The translations under genes and the position numbers were made by a program. The notes beneath the pieces are model-generated. The model did no database searches and was not told the origin of the DNA. It saw only the letters and a program-made list of their open reading frames with translations. Below, one piece after another: positions 35,911 through 45,216 of a stretch of 64,000 bases of DNA; positions within the stretch are counted from its first letter, which is position 1, and each line of letters starts with the position of its first letter. Origin of the DNA: Lachnospiraceae bacterium XPB1003 (GTDB lineage: Bacteria > Bacillota > Clostridia > Lachnospirales > Lachnospiraceae); contig FMVK01000015.1 in the NCBI GenBank assembly GCA_900102065.1, positions 25,447 to 89,446 of the forward strand, written 5' to 3'.

Positions 35911-37107
35911 TCAGCGGGCATAATACTCGGCTATTTTCTTAACCGCGTGTATCGAATCCTCAATGTCACGATCACTCATAAGAGGATAAAGAGGAATACT
36001 CATGATCCCTTCGTAGACCTTCTCTGCCACAGGACACAGTCCCTTTTCATATCCGAGATGTCTGTAATAAGGGAACCAGTAAACGGGAACATAATGGATC
36101 TGACACTGGACATTTTCCGCACTCATGGCATCAAAGAATTCTCTTCGCGTGCAGCTCAGTTTCTCAAGATCCAGCCTGATGACATAGAGATGTCTGCAGG
36201 AATCCGATTCAGGTATCTCTTTCTGAATGATCACTCCCGGAAGATCCTTGAACGCTTCATCATATGCCTTAACGATCTCTTTACGTCTGGCTTTGAACTT
36301 CTCTATCTTATGAAGCTGACTGATAAGGAGTGCTGCCTGAAAATCAGTCATTCTGTAATTGTATCCGAGCGATATCATTTCATAGTACCAGGGACCCTCA
36401 TGAGGTGCGTCTTCCATCACGCTCTCGTCATGAGTGATACCGTGGGTACGTGCAAGCATTAGCTTTCTGTACATCCCCACATCATTGGTAAGGATCGCTC
36501 CGCCTTCTCCGCCGGTCACAGTCTTAACAGGATGGAACGAGAAGCATGTCATATCGGCAATGTTTCCCACATATCTGTCCTTATACTTCGTTCCGATGGA
36601 ATGTGCGGCATCCTCAATAAAAACAAGACCGTATTCATCACAGATCGCTCTGATCTCATCAGCCTTAACAGCCTGTCCGGTATAATCAACTGCCACGACA
36701 GCCTTGGTCTTGTCTGTGATATGACTTCTTATGCTCTCGGGATCGATATTGTATGTCTCGGGATCGATATCCGCGAATACAGGACGGGCGCCACAGTAAA
36801 GCGCACAGTTTGCCGATGCCGCAAAAGTGATGGGCGTCGTGATGACTTCATCACCCTCTCCGATACCGGCCGCAATACATGCACAATGAAGAGCGGATGT
36901 TCCGCTGTTAACAACAACACCGTATCCCGCTCCCGTATATTTGCAAAGCTCGGATTCAAGCTCATCAACCTTTGGGCCGCATGTTATCAGATCTCCGCGG
37001 AGCACATCGCTCACAGCAGCGATGTCATCTTCATCAACCCACTGTCTTCCGTAATATATCTTTGACGTCCTGACGGGATATCCGCCCTTGATCGCTAATT
37101 TTTCCAT
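35911..37107 (-). CDS. PseC-like nucleotide-sugar aminotransferase
   Basis: A 398-residue PLP enzyme of the DegT/DnrJ/EryC1 family. The catalytic Lys lies in CFSFHPVKTVTGGEGG, PLP contacts in SGTSALHCACIAAGIGEGDE and VFIEDAAHSIG, and the C-terminal sugar site in HYVPVYWFPYYRHLGYEKG. The segments SPITFAASANCALYCGA-like and DIDPETYNIDP are most like PseC, which aminates UDP-4-keto-6-deoxy-AltNAc on the way to pseudaminic acid. No other pse genes are nearby, and the neighbours make GDP-mannose, so a perosamine-type aminotransferase is an alternative. Either way it should supply an amino sugar for the surface polymer. Confidence 0.8.
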   Translation of the reverse strand: MEKLAIKGGYPVRTSKIYYGRQWVDEDDIAAVSDVLRGDLITCGPKVDELESELCKYTGAGYGVVVNSGTSALHCACIAAGIGEGDEVITTPITFAASANCALYCGARPVFADIDPETYNIDPESIRSHITDKTKAVVAVDYTGQAVKADEIRAICDEYGLVFIEDAAHSIGTKYKDRYVGNIADMTCFSFHPVKTVTGGEGGAILTNDVGMYRKLMLARTHGITHDESVMEDAPHEGPWYYEMISLGYNYRMTDFQAALLISQLHKIEKFKARRKEIVKAYDEAFKDLPGVIIQKEIPESDSCRHLYVIRLDLEKLSCTRREFFDAMSAENVQCQIHYVPVYWFPYYRHLGYEKGLCPVAEKVYEGIMSIPLYPLMSDRDIEDSIHAVKKIAEYYAR

Positions 37108-37208
37108 GATACTTATTCCTTAATAAATTTTTTCTCTAAACTATATTATTGATCCTCCGCTAAAGCCTGTATCTGTCAGGCTTCGGCCCTTCTGTAAAAA
37201 GAACGATC

Positions 37209-37478
37209 CTATGTCCAATAAGGCTTCTGGTCCTTGTGGGTGTAACCATCCATCTTAACCCTGAAGTCTTCTATCATATCATGATAATAAGCCTTCTGTT
37301 TGTCATTCAGCTTTCCGTTCCCGCACAACTCTTTATATACCGCTTCCAGATTCTTAAAATCTTCCTGCGCGGCATCTTTATAATTATTTGAGCGGTTTAG
37401 ATTCAGCTTAGTGATCGCATCCTCCAGTTGAGGATTCCTGCGGGGCGTCTTCCCCATGTTCTTAAAAAATCCAAACAT
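37209..37478 (-). CDS. Small conserved-looking hypothetical protein
   Basis: An 89-residue protein with a good CGGAGG site six bases before the ATG. It is rich in Lys, Asn and Tyr and has no membrane helix or Cys pair beyond one Cys. It reads as a small helical protein with the end YTHKDQKPYW. I do not recognise a family. It is about 100 bases upstream of the PseC-like gene on the same strand and may share its transcript. Confidence 0.6.
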   Translation of the reverse strand: MFGFFKNMGKTPRRNPQLEDAITKLNLNRSNNYKDAAQEDFKNLEAVYKELCGNGKLNDKQKAYYHDMIEDFRVKMDGYTHKDQKPYWT

Positions 37479-37582
37479 ACCGATCCTCCGGTCTTAGGAT
37501 CTGAGCAAATCTCGCATTTGCTTTGTTGTCATCATTCAACGTGCTAATTATAGCATAATCTCCCGCCCCAAGGGACACACCT

Positions 37583-37615
37583 ATAAAAACAGCGGCAGAT
37601 CGCTCTGCCGCCGTT
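37583..37615 (-). terminator. Intrinsic terminator of the uxu operon
   Basis: A 12-bp GC-rich stem with one G-T pair (37588-37599 with 37604-37615) and a four-base loop is followed on the minus strand by TTTTTATAG, about 25 bases after the binding-protein stop codon. Confidence 0.92.
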
Positions 37616-37641
37616 TAATCTATATCCGGGGGACGGATAGA

Positions 37642-39336
37642 TTACTCTGTGATAGTCTTGGAATCACCGTACTTAGCCTGCCACTTAGCAGTTCTCTCGT
37701 CGATGATAGCCTGTCCGCCTGAGCTTAAGTAGTCAGACATATAGGAATCCCACTGAGCATCGAAATCTGCAGGATCAGCAAGGATCACGTTATCGTAAAG
37801 GATGTCTCTCTTGCTTCCGAGAGATGTTCCCATTCCGTCTTCTGCTGCGATTACGCCCACATTAACGTGTGTTTCCTGTATAGCGTCGGTCTGAGCTATC
37901 TTGTTGGCCTTATCTACAACCTCAGGATCGATACCAGCATAGCTGTGGCTGATAGACTTAGCTGTTACTTCAGGATCCATAAGGTTAAGACCGTTACATG
38001 TGATGGTGTAGTCGATGTTGAAACCGGAGTTCATGATAGGATCTCCTGTAGCTGCAACTGACTCATAAGCACCGTCATCAAGCTTATTGCATGTAACGCC
38101 TTCATCACCGAGCTGTAAGTACTGGATATGCTCAGGCGTTGAGATCCACTCAAGGTAAAGGAGTGATGCAAGCTGCTCATCATTTGTTGTCGGGAAGAAG
38201 ATCTTTCTGTCGCCGGCTGTAGATGTAACATACTTTGTATGGCCACCGTTCTTGTCTGTGAAAGGATCGATAGCTACAAACTGTGCATCCTCGCCTACTG
38301 TACGCTTAAGGTTTGCATTGATGGAATCATCACCGTTTCTGAAAGGATAATCCCAGTTGTGAGTGAATGCTCCAACGTAACCGGCCTTCATGTAATCATC
38401 CTCAGTTGTATCACCGCTTCCATAGAGAGCGAAATCGTTCCAGAGAAGATCTTCATGATACCACTGGTTAAGAAGCCTTAATGCATCCTTTGTTCCGGGC
38501 TCTGTGAGCTTTCTGTCATCGAAACCGTTTACATAGAAATCAAATGTTGAGATCTCGGGATCGATGTAAGATTCGATAAGGTTAGCAGCTCTCCAGCCTA
38601 CATCGTAAGAGATCGAATAAGGGATCATCTTATCTGCATCAGCTCCGAGAAGAGTATCGGCATTGTCTCTGAATGCTACCATTGTTTCATAGAACTCTTC
38701 TGTTGTTGTAGGCTCCTTGAGATTCAGCTTATCAAGCCAGTCTTTACGGATGAATGTGTTGATCCTGTTTGTTGTAGCTCTCTTTCCTTCGATAGCCCAG
38801 AGGTTTCCGGTATCGGGATCCTTATCCCAGTATACGTTTGTATCGCCAAGCCATGCGAACATGTTGGGAAGGAGATCCTTGTTTGCTTCTACAAGGGGAG
38901 CAAGGTCTGTAACGCCGCCCATATTGGCATATGTCTGGATAGTTGCATAGTCATAAGTAAGGCAGATATCAGGTGCTGTACCTGCTGCAAGAAGGTTGTT
39001 AAGCTCATCAACCTCTGTCCATCTGGGAACAGCTACAAATGTTACATCAACGTTGTAATCATTGAGCATTCCGTCATGGATGTACTTTGTGTACATATTG
39101 TTTGTAGGATCTGTACCGCCATCGTTACCTCTGTCGTAAACCTCTACAGTGATAGATCTTGTCTCTGCAAACTTTCCATCAACAAGCTCTGAACCTCCGG
39201 CTTCTGCTCCCGATCCTGCTCCCGATCCTTCTCCGGAATTACCTGTTCCTCCGGGATTTCCCTCTGCCTTGGTACATGCCGCGAACGAAACCGTCATAAC
39301 AGTAGCAAGAACAACCGATAATACTCTTCTTTTCAT
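37642..39336 (-). CDS. Sugar ABC transporter substrate-binding lipoprotein (LplA-like)
   Basis: A 564-residue lipoprotein from the ATG at 39336, behind GGATGGGGTAAC. The signal peptide MKRRVLSVVLATVMTVSFAAC ends with a lipobox Cys at residue 21. A Gly/Ser-rich flexible linker (about 25-50) precedes the binding domain. The large size and YDYATIQTYANMGGVTDLA pattern match the family of big binding proteins that work with LplB/LplC-type permeases for oligosaccharides of plant cell wall. It is the last gene of the uxuA-uxuB-permease-permease operon, so a uronate-containing oligosaccharide is the best guess. The ATPase is not encoded here; such systems usually share an MsmK-type ATPase. Confidence 0.9.
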   Translation of the reverse strand: MKRRVLSVVLATVMTVSFAACTKAEGNPGGTGNSGEGSGAGSGAEAGGSELVDGKFAETRSITVEVYDRGNDGGTDPTNNMYTKYIHDGMLNDYNVDVTFVAVPRWTEVDELNNLLAAGTAPDICLTYDYATIQTYANMGGVTDLAPLVEANKDLLPNMFAWLGDTNVYWDKDPDTGNLWAIEGKRATTNRINTFIRKDWLDKLNLKEPTTTEEFYETMVAFRDNADTLLGADADKMIPYSISYDVGWRAANLIESYIDPEISTFDFYVNGFDDRKLTEPGTKDALRLLNQWYHEDLLWNDFALYGSGDTTEDDYMKAGYVGAFTHNWDYPFRNGDDSINANLKRTVGEDAQFVAIDPFTDKNGGHTKYVTSTAGDRKIFFPTTNDEQLASLLYLEWISTPEHIQYLQLGDEGVTCNKLDDGAYESVAATGDPIMNSGFNIDYTITCNGLNLMDPEVTAKSISHSYAGIDPEVVDKANKIAQTDAIQETHVNVGVIAAEDGMGTSLGSKRDILYDNVILADPADFDAQWDSYMSDYLSSGGQAIIDERTAKWQAKYGDSKTITE

Positions 39337-39404
39337 GTTACCCCATCCTTTCTTATAGTCTTCTTTTTGTTTTTTATAATGACAGACCACAAGGGATCTG
39401 CATT

Positions 39405-40316
39405 TTACTCTTTAACCGCACCAACCATAACACTGTGAATGAAATACTTCTGTAACCAGGGATATACGCACAGGATAGGTATCGTTGTAAACATTACGAT
39501 AGCTGCCTTAAGCGAGTTGGAAAGACCCGGTGTCGAGAAACCTTCCTGCGTTGATACTTCTACGTTGTTTATATTGTTTATTACATTGTAGAGCAAAAGC
39601 TGTAACGGATAGTACTTGCTTTCCTTTATGTACATAAGTGCATCAGAGTATCCGTTCCATCTTCCTACCGCATAGAAGAGAGCAAGCGTAGCAATTACCG
39701 GTTTGGAAAGCGGAAGATATATTGTTGTAAGGATCCTGATAAATCCTGCGCCATCGATCTCTGCAGCTTCTCTGAGCGAATCAGGGATCTGATAGAAGAA
39801 GCTTCTCATGATGATCATGTTAAATACAGAGAGACATGACGGTATTATCAGTGAGAGAGGATTATCAAGGAATCCAATGGACTTCATGAGCAGGTAGTTA
39901 GGGATCGTTCCCGCATTGAAGAACATTGTGATGGTGATGATAATGTTGAATACTCCTCTGCCCTTAAGCTTGGGATAGATAAGCGGATAAGCACAGCAAG
40001 CTGTCATAAACAGAGAGAGAAGTGTGCCTACAACCGTAAGGATCACCGTCCACCAGAAAGCCCAGATATACTTCTTATCTGAAAGTACCGTCTTGTAAGC
40101 GAATGTCGTAAATCCCTTTGGAATAAGATATACCTCACCCTTAACAAGATAATCGGAACCTGAAAGTGACTTCGCCAGCAGGTTTATAAGAGGAAGCACA
40201 CATACAAGTGTTATAAGGATACACACGAATATGATCAGATAATCACTTAACTTAAATCTGTGTCTGCTCCTCACTTTTTCGTTTATAGTTTTAACTTTAA
40301 TCTTTGAATCAGCCAT
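39405..40316 (-). CDS. Sugar ABC transporter permease (YtcP/LplC-like)
   Basis: A 303-residue membrane protein from the ATG at 40316, with GGAGG four bases upstream. Six membrane helices are visible. The EAA-type coupling loop DSLREAAEIDGAGFIRILTTI is intact, and the C-terminus ends in YFIHSVMVGAVKE, typical of the LplC/YtcP group. It forms a dimer with the permease encoded just upstream and serves the binding protein encoded downstream. Confidence 0.93.
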   Translation of the reverse strand: MADSKIKVKTINEKVRSRHRFKLSDYLIIFVCILITLVCVLPLINLLAKSLSGSDYLVKGEVYLIPKGFTTFAYKTVLSDKKYIWAFWWTVILTVVGTLLSLFMTACCAYPLIYPKLKGRGVFNIIITITMFFNAGTIPNYLLMKSIGFLDNPLSLIIPSCLSVFNMIIMRSFFYQIPDSLREAAEIDGAGFIRILTTIYLPLSKPVIATLALFYAVGRWNGYSDALMYIKESKYYPLQLLLYNVINNINNVEVSTQEGFSTPGLSNSLKAAIVMFTTIPILCVYPWLQKYFIHSVMVGAVKE

Positions 40317-40349
40317 ATATCCTCCAATGCCGCAACGGACATTCAACAA

Positions 40350-41324
40350 TTACCAGATTCCACGCTCTCCGAACTTCCTTGCCACTCTGTTGGAGATAAG
40401 AAGGAAGATAACTCCGACTACCGACTGGAACAGACCGATGGCGGTAGTGAGTGAGAACTTAAGTCCCTTGATACCGTTTGTATAAACATATGTTGAAAGA
40501 ACGTTCGCCCAGCTCATAACCGTGTTGTTCTGGAATGCAAACGGTCTGTCGAAGCTTGAACCGATGATGTTACCAAGGTTCATGATAAGCAATACAACGA
40601 TAGTCGATCTGATACCTGGGAGAGTTATGTGCCAAATCTTTGCCCAGCGTCCTGCACCGTCAACCTCTGCAGCTTCGTAGAGCTCATTATTGATACCGGC
40701 TATTGCTGCCAGATAGATGATGGAGTTCCAACCGAAGCTCTGCCAGATACCAACCAGGATATAGGTGAATACCCAGTGCTTGGGATCATTTAAGAACGGT
40801 ATTGACTGTCCGCCCATCTTCTGGATAAGAACGTTTACAAGACCTGTTGAAGGAGTAAAGAGCTGCAGCGCGATACTTGCAACGATGACCCATGAAAGGA
40901 AGTGAGGCATATATGCTATCGTCTGAACAACCTTCTTGAATCTCGGAAGCCTGAGCTCATTGAGCATTATCGCAAAGAAAATAGGTATAGGGAAACCAAT
41001 GATCAGATCAAGGAGATTGAGGACCACAGTGTTCCTGAGAGCAAACCAGAAATCTCTGTCATGGAAGGCCTGTATAAAATACTGGAATCCATGATTGTCG
41101 GCCCAAGGCATTTTCCATACATTCTGAACAAGCGAATACTTCTTGAATGCGATCTGAATGTAGACCATAGGTACATATTTGAATATCAAAAAATATACCA
41201 TAGGAAGTAAGAGGAGCAGATAAAGCTGCCAATACCTCTTAAGATAGCGGATTGCCTCTTCCTTGGAAAAAGGCCGCTTTTCTATCTTTTCTTTTTTCTT
41301 TTTCTTCTTTGACGCTGCTGCCAT
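40350..41324 (-). CDS. Sugar ABC transporter permease (LplB-like)
   Basis: A 324-residue protein with a Lys-rich cytoplasmic N-terminus and six membrane helices. The coupling loop NELYEAAEVDGAGRWAKIWH is intact, and SWAVVLSTYVYTNGI-like residues near the C-terminus fit the LplB family. AAGGAGG lies seven bases before the ATG. It starts nine bases after uxuB and is followed by the second permease. Confidence 0.93.
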   Translation of the reverse strand: MAAASKKKKKKEKIEKRPFSKEEAIRYLKRYWQLYLLLLLPMVYFLIFKYVPMVYIQIAFKKYSLVQNVWKMPWADNHGFQYFIQAFHDRDFWFALRNTVVLNLLDLIIGFPIPIFFAIMLNELRLPRFKKVVQTIAYMPHFLSWVIVASIALQLFTPSTGLVNVLIQKMGGQSIPFLNDPKHWVFTYILVGIWQSFGWNSIIYLAAIAGINNELYEAAEVDGAGRWAKIWHITLPGIRSTIVVLLIMNLGNIIGSSFDRPFAFQNNTVMSWANVLSTYVYTNGIKGLKFSLTTAIGLFQSVVGVIFLLISNRVARKFGERGIW

Positions 41325-41333
41325 AATTCCTCC

Positions 41334-42953
41334 TTAATTCATTTCATTGACATATTTCTTCAGTACCGCTCTGACAGAGCCCGGTGTACTGTTCATTTCT
41401 TCGAAATACTTAAGGACTTTTTCTGTAAGCCCCGCTTTATCAAGATCGACTCCGAATATCTCTTTGCAGGCTAAAAGTTCTTCAAGAGCTTTCCTGTCCT
41501 TAATACCGCTTCCAAAAGGATTGGAGGCCATGAGAGGATCGGTGACGGAAAATCCGGGGTCAGGACTCTTCTCCATGGCTTCACCCTTATCATCAAATCC
41601 GGTAAGGTATCTAAGCCACCCTGCAAACACAAGCGGTATCATCTTAAGATCCGCCGTATCCAGGCCACCTTCCAGATATCGGCTTACAGTGATGCCGAAT
41701 CTTATGGGAAGCTTTTTAGATGTATCGCAGGCGATCCTCTGAGGCGTATCCGGTAAGAAAGGATTGGGAAGTCTCTTTTTAATTACCGTATCAAGGAAAT
41801 CTATAGGTTTGATGATCCCGGGATCATCCGCTACGGGAAGGCCTTCCTTATAGCCTATCCTTTCAGCGAGTTTCTTCAGATCCTCGTCTTTCATCTCGTC
41901 GGATATCTTGGTGAAACCAAGCAGACATCCGAATACCGCAAGCGAAGTATGTACCGGATTGAGACAGGTAGTGACTTTCATACTCTCAGCCTTCTTAACC
42001 GTCTCCCTGTCCGTAAAATAGAATCCTGCCTTTTCAAGAGGCGGACGCCCTGCAGGGAAGTCATCTTCTATTACAAGGTACTCTGTCTCTTCCGTATTAA
42101 CGAAGCCTGATGTACATGTATGCTTATCCGTAACCGTTATCTCAAGACCTTCGACACCCATGTCTTCAAGTTCTTTAAGGATATTTTCATCAGGCCTGGG
42201 AGTGATCTTGTCGATCATGGTCCATGGGAAAGATATCTTCGTCCCATCATTCAGGTATTCTTTAAATCCGGCATCCGCGCAGCCGTTACCGCACCAGCCG
42301 TCTGCAATCTCCGTGATTGCCTTTTTGAGAAGATCTCCGTTTCCCGAGCAGTTGTCCATGCTTATACATGCAACAGGGAAAGCACCGTTCTTAAATCTGT
42401 GATATAAAAGAGCAGCAACTTTTCCGATATAGCTCTCGGCTTTTTCGGGGCCTGCCGAGATATCGTGAGCTACAGGTTTCGTATACTCTCCGTCTGCGCC
42501 CCTTAAGCTATATCCCTTCTCGGTAATAGTGAAGGAGATCATCTCTAGCGAAGGAGAAGAAAAAATTTCCTTAAGTCTTCCGTAGTCCTTTCCGGCACTT
42601 CCGTCCAGGACACATGATTCCATTACGGAACCAATGACTTTCTTTCTTATATTGCCGTCAGATCCCAGTGTCATGAGAAGCGAAAGATTCTCGTAAGGAT
42701 CATATGCCTTATCTATTATCTCGTAATCAAAGCCTTCACAAACAACAAGTCCTCTGTCGAATAAGCCTTCATCAAGGAGCTTCTGCATAGCAGGTGCCTG
42801 AAGAGCTCTGAAGATGTTGCCTGCTCCGAAGTGGATCCAGACAGGAGACTCCTTTGTCTTATCCTTTACACTTTCATAATCAAATTCCGGAAGTCCGATC
42901 CCCGATGCAAGCCACTTTTCTCTGTCTTTTATTCCTTCACGCGTTAATCTCAT
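41334..42953 (-). CDS. uxuB: Fructuronate reductase / mannonate oxidoreductase
   Basis: A 539-residue member of the long-chain mannitol dehydrogenase family. It reduces fructuronate to mannonate with NADH. The nucleotide-binding WIHFGAGNIFRA, the catalytic-region motif MKVTTCLNPVHTSLAVFG and the C-terminal helical domain are present. The ATG overlaps the uxuA stop by four bases, and pairing with UxuA decides the substrate assignment against mannitol or altronate. It belongs to the uronate uptake and breakdown operon. Confidence 0.92.
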   Translation of the reverse strand: MRLTREGIKDREKWLASGIGLPEFDYESVKDKTKESPVWIHFGAGNIFRALQAPAMQKLLDEGLFDRGLVVCEGFDYEIIDKAYDPYENLSLLMTLGSDGNIRKKVIGSVMESCVLDGSAGKDYGRLKEIFSSPSLEMISFTITEKGYSLRGADGEYTKPVAHDISAGPEKAESYIGKVAALLYHRFKNGAFPVACISMDNCSGNGDLLKKAITEIADGWCGNGCADAGFKEYLNDGTKISFPWTMIDKITPRPDENILKELEDMGVEGLEITVTDKHTCTSGFVNTEETEYLVIEDDFPAGRPPLEKAGFYFTDRETVKKAESMKVTTCLNPVHTSLAVFGCLLGFTKISDEMKDEDLKKLAERIGYKEGLPVADDPGIIKPIDFLDTVIKKRLPNPFLPDTPQRIACDTSKKLPIRFGITVSRYLEGGLDTADLKMIPLVFAGWLRYLTGFDDKGEAMEKSPDPGFSVTDPLMASNPFGSGIKDRKALEELLACKEIFGVDLDKAGLTEKVLKYFEEMNSTPGSVRAVLKKYVNEMN

Positions 42954-44032
42954 TTTGTCTTACAATCCTTCTTTCCTTTGATCACTGCTTCCCAGAGGCC
43001 GTTAAGGTAAGTTGCGCCAAGTGCTCTGTCATAGAGTCCGTAACCCGGCATGCTCTTCTCGTCCCAGATCATTCTTCCGTGGTCAGGTCTTACCGCTCCG
43101 TCGAATCCGACTTCTATCAGCGTCTTCACGATCTCATACATATCGAAACTTCCGTCCTCCGAAAGATGAGCCGACTCCTGGAAGTCTAATCCCTCTCCGT
43201 ATTGAATGTTTCTGATATGCGCAAAATGTATCCTGCCCTCGAGGGATCTGATGATATCCGGAAGATCGTTGTTCCTGTCGGAACCGAGGGATCCGGTGCA
43301 GAGTGTCACTCCGTTGTGAACATCATCAACCGCTTTCATAAGTCTGATGACGTTGTCCTTATTTGTAATGATCCTGGGAAGACCGAACACGCTGTGTGCA
43401 GGATCATCCGGATGGATCGCCATCTTAATGTCATACTTATTGCATACCGGCATGATAGCCTTTAAGAAATAAACCAGGTTATTGAAAAGATCCTCTTCCG
43501 AAACATTCTCATAAAGATTGAACAGTCTGCGGATCTCTGTCATTCTCTCAGGTTCCCACCCCGGCATAACAGTTCCGTTGGTGCTGTCCTTGATGGAATC
43601 AAACATCTTCTCGGGATCCGTATTTCTTACTACTTCATCTTCGTAAGCCATTACTGTCGAGCCGTCGGGACGTTCCTTTGCAAGATTTGTTCTGGTCCAG
43701 TCGAATACCGGCATGAAGTTGTAGCAGACCATATGGATATCTTCTTCACCCAGCGCCTCGAGAGTCTTGATGTAATTCTCGATGTAAAGATCTCTGTCAC
43801 CTGTGCCCGCTTTAATGTCATCGTGAACATTAACGCTCTCTATTCCGGAGATCTTAAGTCCCGCTTCAGCCACATCAGCCTTAAGCGCCTTGATCTCATC
43901 GCGTGTCCAGAGTTCGCCGGGTTTCTTATTGTAGAGCGTAGCGATAACGCCCTTGATCCCCGGTATCTGAGCGATATATCTGATAGGTACCGTGTCAAAT
44001 TCTTTACCGAACCATCTGAATGTCATTTCCAT
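42950..44032 (-). CDS. uxuA: Mannonate dehydratase
   Basis: A 360-residue TIM-barrel enzyme dehydrating D-mannonate to 2-keto-3-deoxygluconate. I place the start at the ATG at 44032, giving the usual MEMTFRWFG N-terminus; the frame is open further upstream but that part has no homologous look. Metal and active-site residues are visible in MAIHPDDPAHS, TLCTGSLGSD, IHFAHIRNIQ and VRPDHGRMIW. It is the first gene of the operon and is divergent from an AraC regulator. The downstream kinase and aldolase for KDG are not in this window. Confidence 0.94.
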   Translation of the reverse strand: MEMTFRWFGKEFDTVPIRYIAQIPGIKGVIATLYNKKPGELWTRDEIKALKADVAEAGLKISGIESVNVHDDIKAGTGDRDLYIENYIKTLEALGEEDIHMVCYNFMPVFDWTRTNLAKERPDGSTVMAYEDEVVRNTDPEKMFDSIKDSTNGTVMPGWEPERMTEIRRLFNLYENVSEEDLFNNLVYFLKAIMPVCNKYDIKMAIHPDDPAHSVFGLPRIITNKDNVIRLMKAVDDVHNGVTLCTGSLGSDRNNDLPDIIRSLEGRIHFAHIRNIQYGEGLDFQESAHLSEDGSFDMYEIVKTLIEVGFDGAVRPDHGRMIWDEKSMPGYGLYDRALGATYLNGLWEAVIKGKKDCKTK

Positions 44033-44241
44033 AAGCTTATTCTGCCCCTTACCGCCTGCGCCCCTCGGCTTCAGGCCTATATTTTGCTTGTTGTGATATT
44101 GCACAATACATCTTGCGAAATAATGTGCAGTTTTCACTTATTTTCCTGTCTTTTGGGAAAATCCCCAAATATCCATGTGCAACCTGATGAATTCAGTATA
44201 CTTTTTTGCCTGTTGTTTGAACATTGTTGTGACTGTTGTAT

Positions 44242-44273
44242 TCATTGCAATTACTGCAATGATATGCTATTTT
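44242..44273 (+). promoter_or_regulatory. AraC-gene promoter with perfect palindromic operator
   Basis: TTGCAA (44245-44250) and TATTTT (44268-44273, preceded by TGC) are 17 bases apart. An 8-bp perfect inverted repeat TCATTGCA-N5-TGCAATGA (44242-44262) covers the -35. It lies in the divergent gap between uxuA and the regulator, so it may control one or both. Confidence 0.6.
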
Positions 44274-44294
44274 TGTAGCGGAGGGTTTTGTTTT

Positions 44295-45197
44295 ATGAAA
44301 AACGATGAACTGAGATCCCCATTTACAACAAGGCAGTATATGCTGTCCGAGGATTATGAGATCTATTTCTACAGCGATCTGCGGATCAAGCCCACGCCAC
44401 TCCATGCTCATCCCTACTACGAATTCATATTCTTCGTACAGGGCGATGCGGTAATGGTGACAGGTAACAGAACCTTCACACTTCAACCCGGCGACATGGT
44501 ACTCATTCCTCCCGGAGTTCCCCATCATTCAGTCATAAGAAATCCGGAAATCCTATATCAGCGATTTATTTTCTGGATCAGCACAGAACTGTGCGAACAT
44601 TTTGGAAAGATGTCCGACGACTACAGACTTGTATTTTCTCTTTCAAAAGAAAAGGATTGTTACAGGCATCACTACGAAACCCTGGAATTCAACAGGATAC
44701 AGACTTATCTTTTCGACATACTTAGGGAAAGACATTTCGAGCGCTACGGAAGGGATGCAAGGATACAGATCCTCATTCAGAGTCTCATCCTCAGCATCAA
44801 TCGTTCTGCCTATGAGACAGTACACCCGCCCGCAGCAAAGAAAGAAGTCGACCTTAACCAAAAGATCTTAGATTATATCGACAGTCATCTGTCAGAAGAT
44901 ATTTCTCTTGACAGTATCGCCGATCATTTTTATGTTTCAAAATCACATATTTCCCACACCATTAAAACCGGTACAGGTCTCTCTACCAACAGATATATCA
45001 AGAAGAAAAGACTTGAACTGTTTCGCACAATGCTTGTAAGCACCAATGATATAAATACCGCTTGCCACGACTGCGGTTTTACGGAATATTCCACTTTTTT
45101 CAGAGCCTTCAAAGATGAATACGGTATATCTCCGGGCGATTACAAAAAGCAGCTGATCGAAGAGCGAAAAATATTTGCCGAAAAAAAAGAAATATAA
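44295..45197 (+). CDS. AraC-family regulator of the uronate operon
   Basis: A 300-residue regulator starting at the ATG at 44295 with GGAGGG ten bases upstream; earlier in-frame codons lack a site. The N-terminal cupin sensor (about 20-110) has LHAHPYYEFIFFVQGDAV and LQPGDMVLIPPGVPHH. The C-terminal pair of helix-turn-helices (about 200-290) has ISLDSIADHFYVSKSHISH and TNDINTACHDCGFTEYSTFF, ending with the AraC signature FKDEYGISPGDYK. It is divergent from uxuA, so control of uronate catabolism is a strong inference; the ligand is probably a uronate or its product. Confidence 0.9.
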   Translation: MKNDELRSPFTTRQYMLSEDYEIYFYSDLRIKPTPLHAHPYYEFIFFVQGDAVMVTGNRTFTLQPGDMVLIPPGVPHHSVIRNPEILYQRFIFWISTELCEHFGKMSDDYRLVFSLSKEKDCYRHHYETLEFNRIQTYLFDILRERHFERYGRDARIQILIQSLILSINRSAYETVHPPAAKKEVDLNQKILDYIDSHLSEDISLDSIADHFYVSKSHISHTIKTGTGLSTNRYIKKKRLELFRTMLVSTNDINTACHDCGFTEYSTFFRAFKDEYGISPGDYKKQLIEERKIFAEKKEI

Positions 45198-45216
45198 AAC
45201 AGTTCTACCGCAAGCA

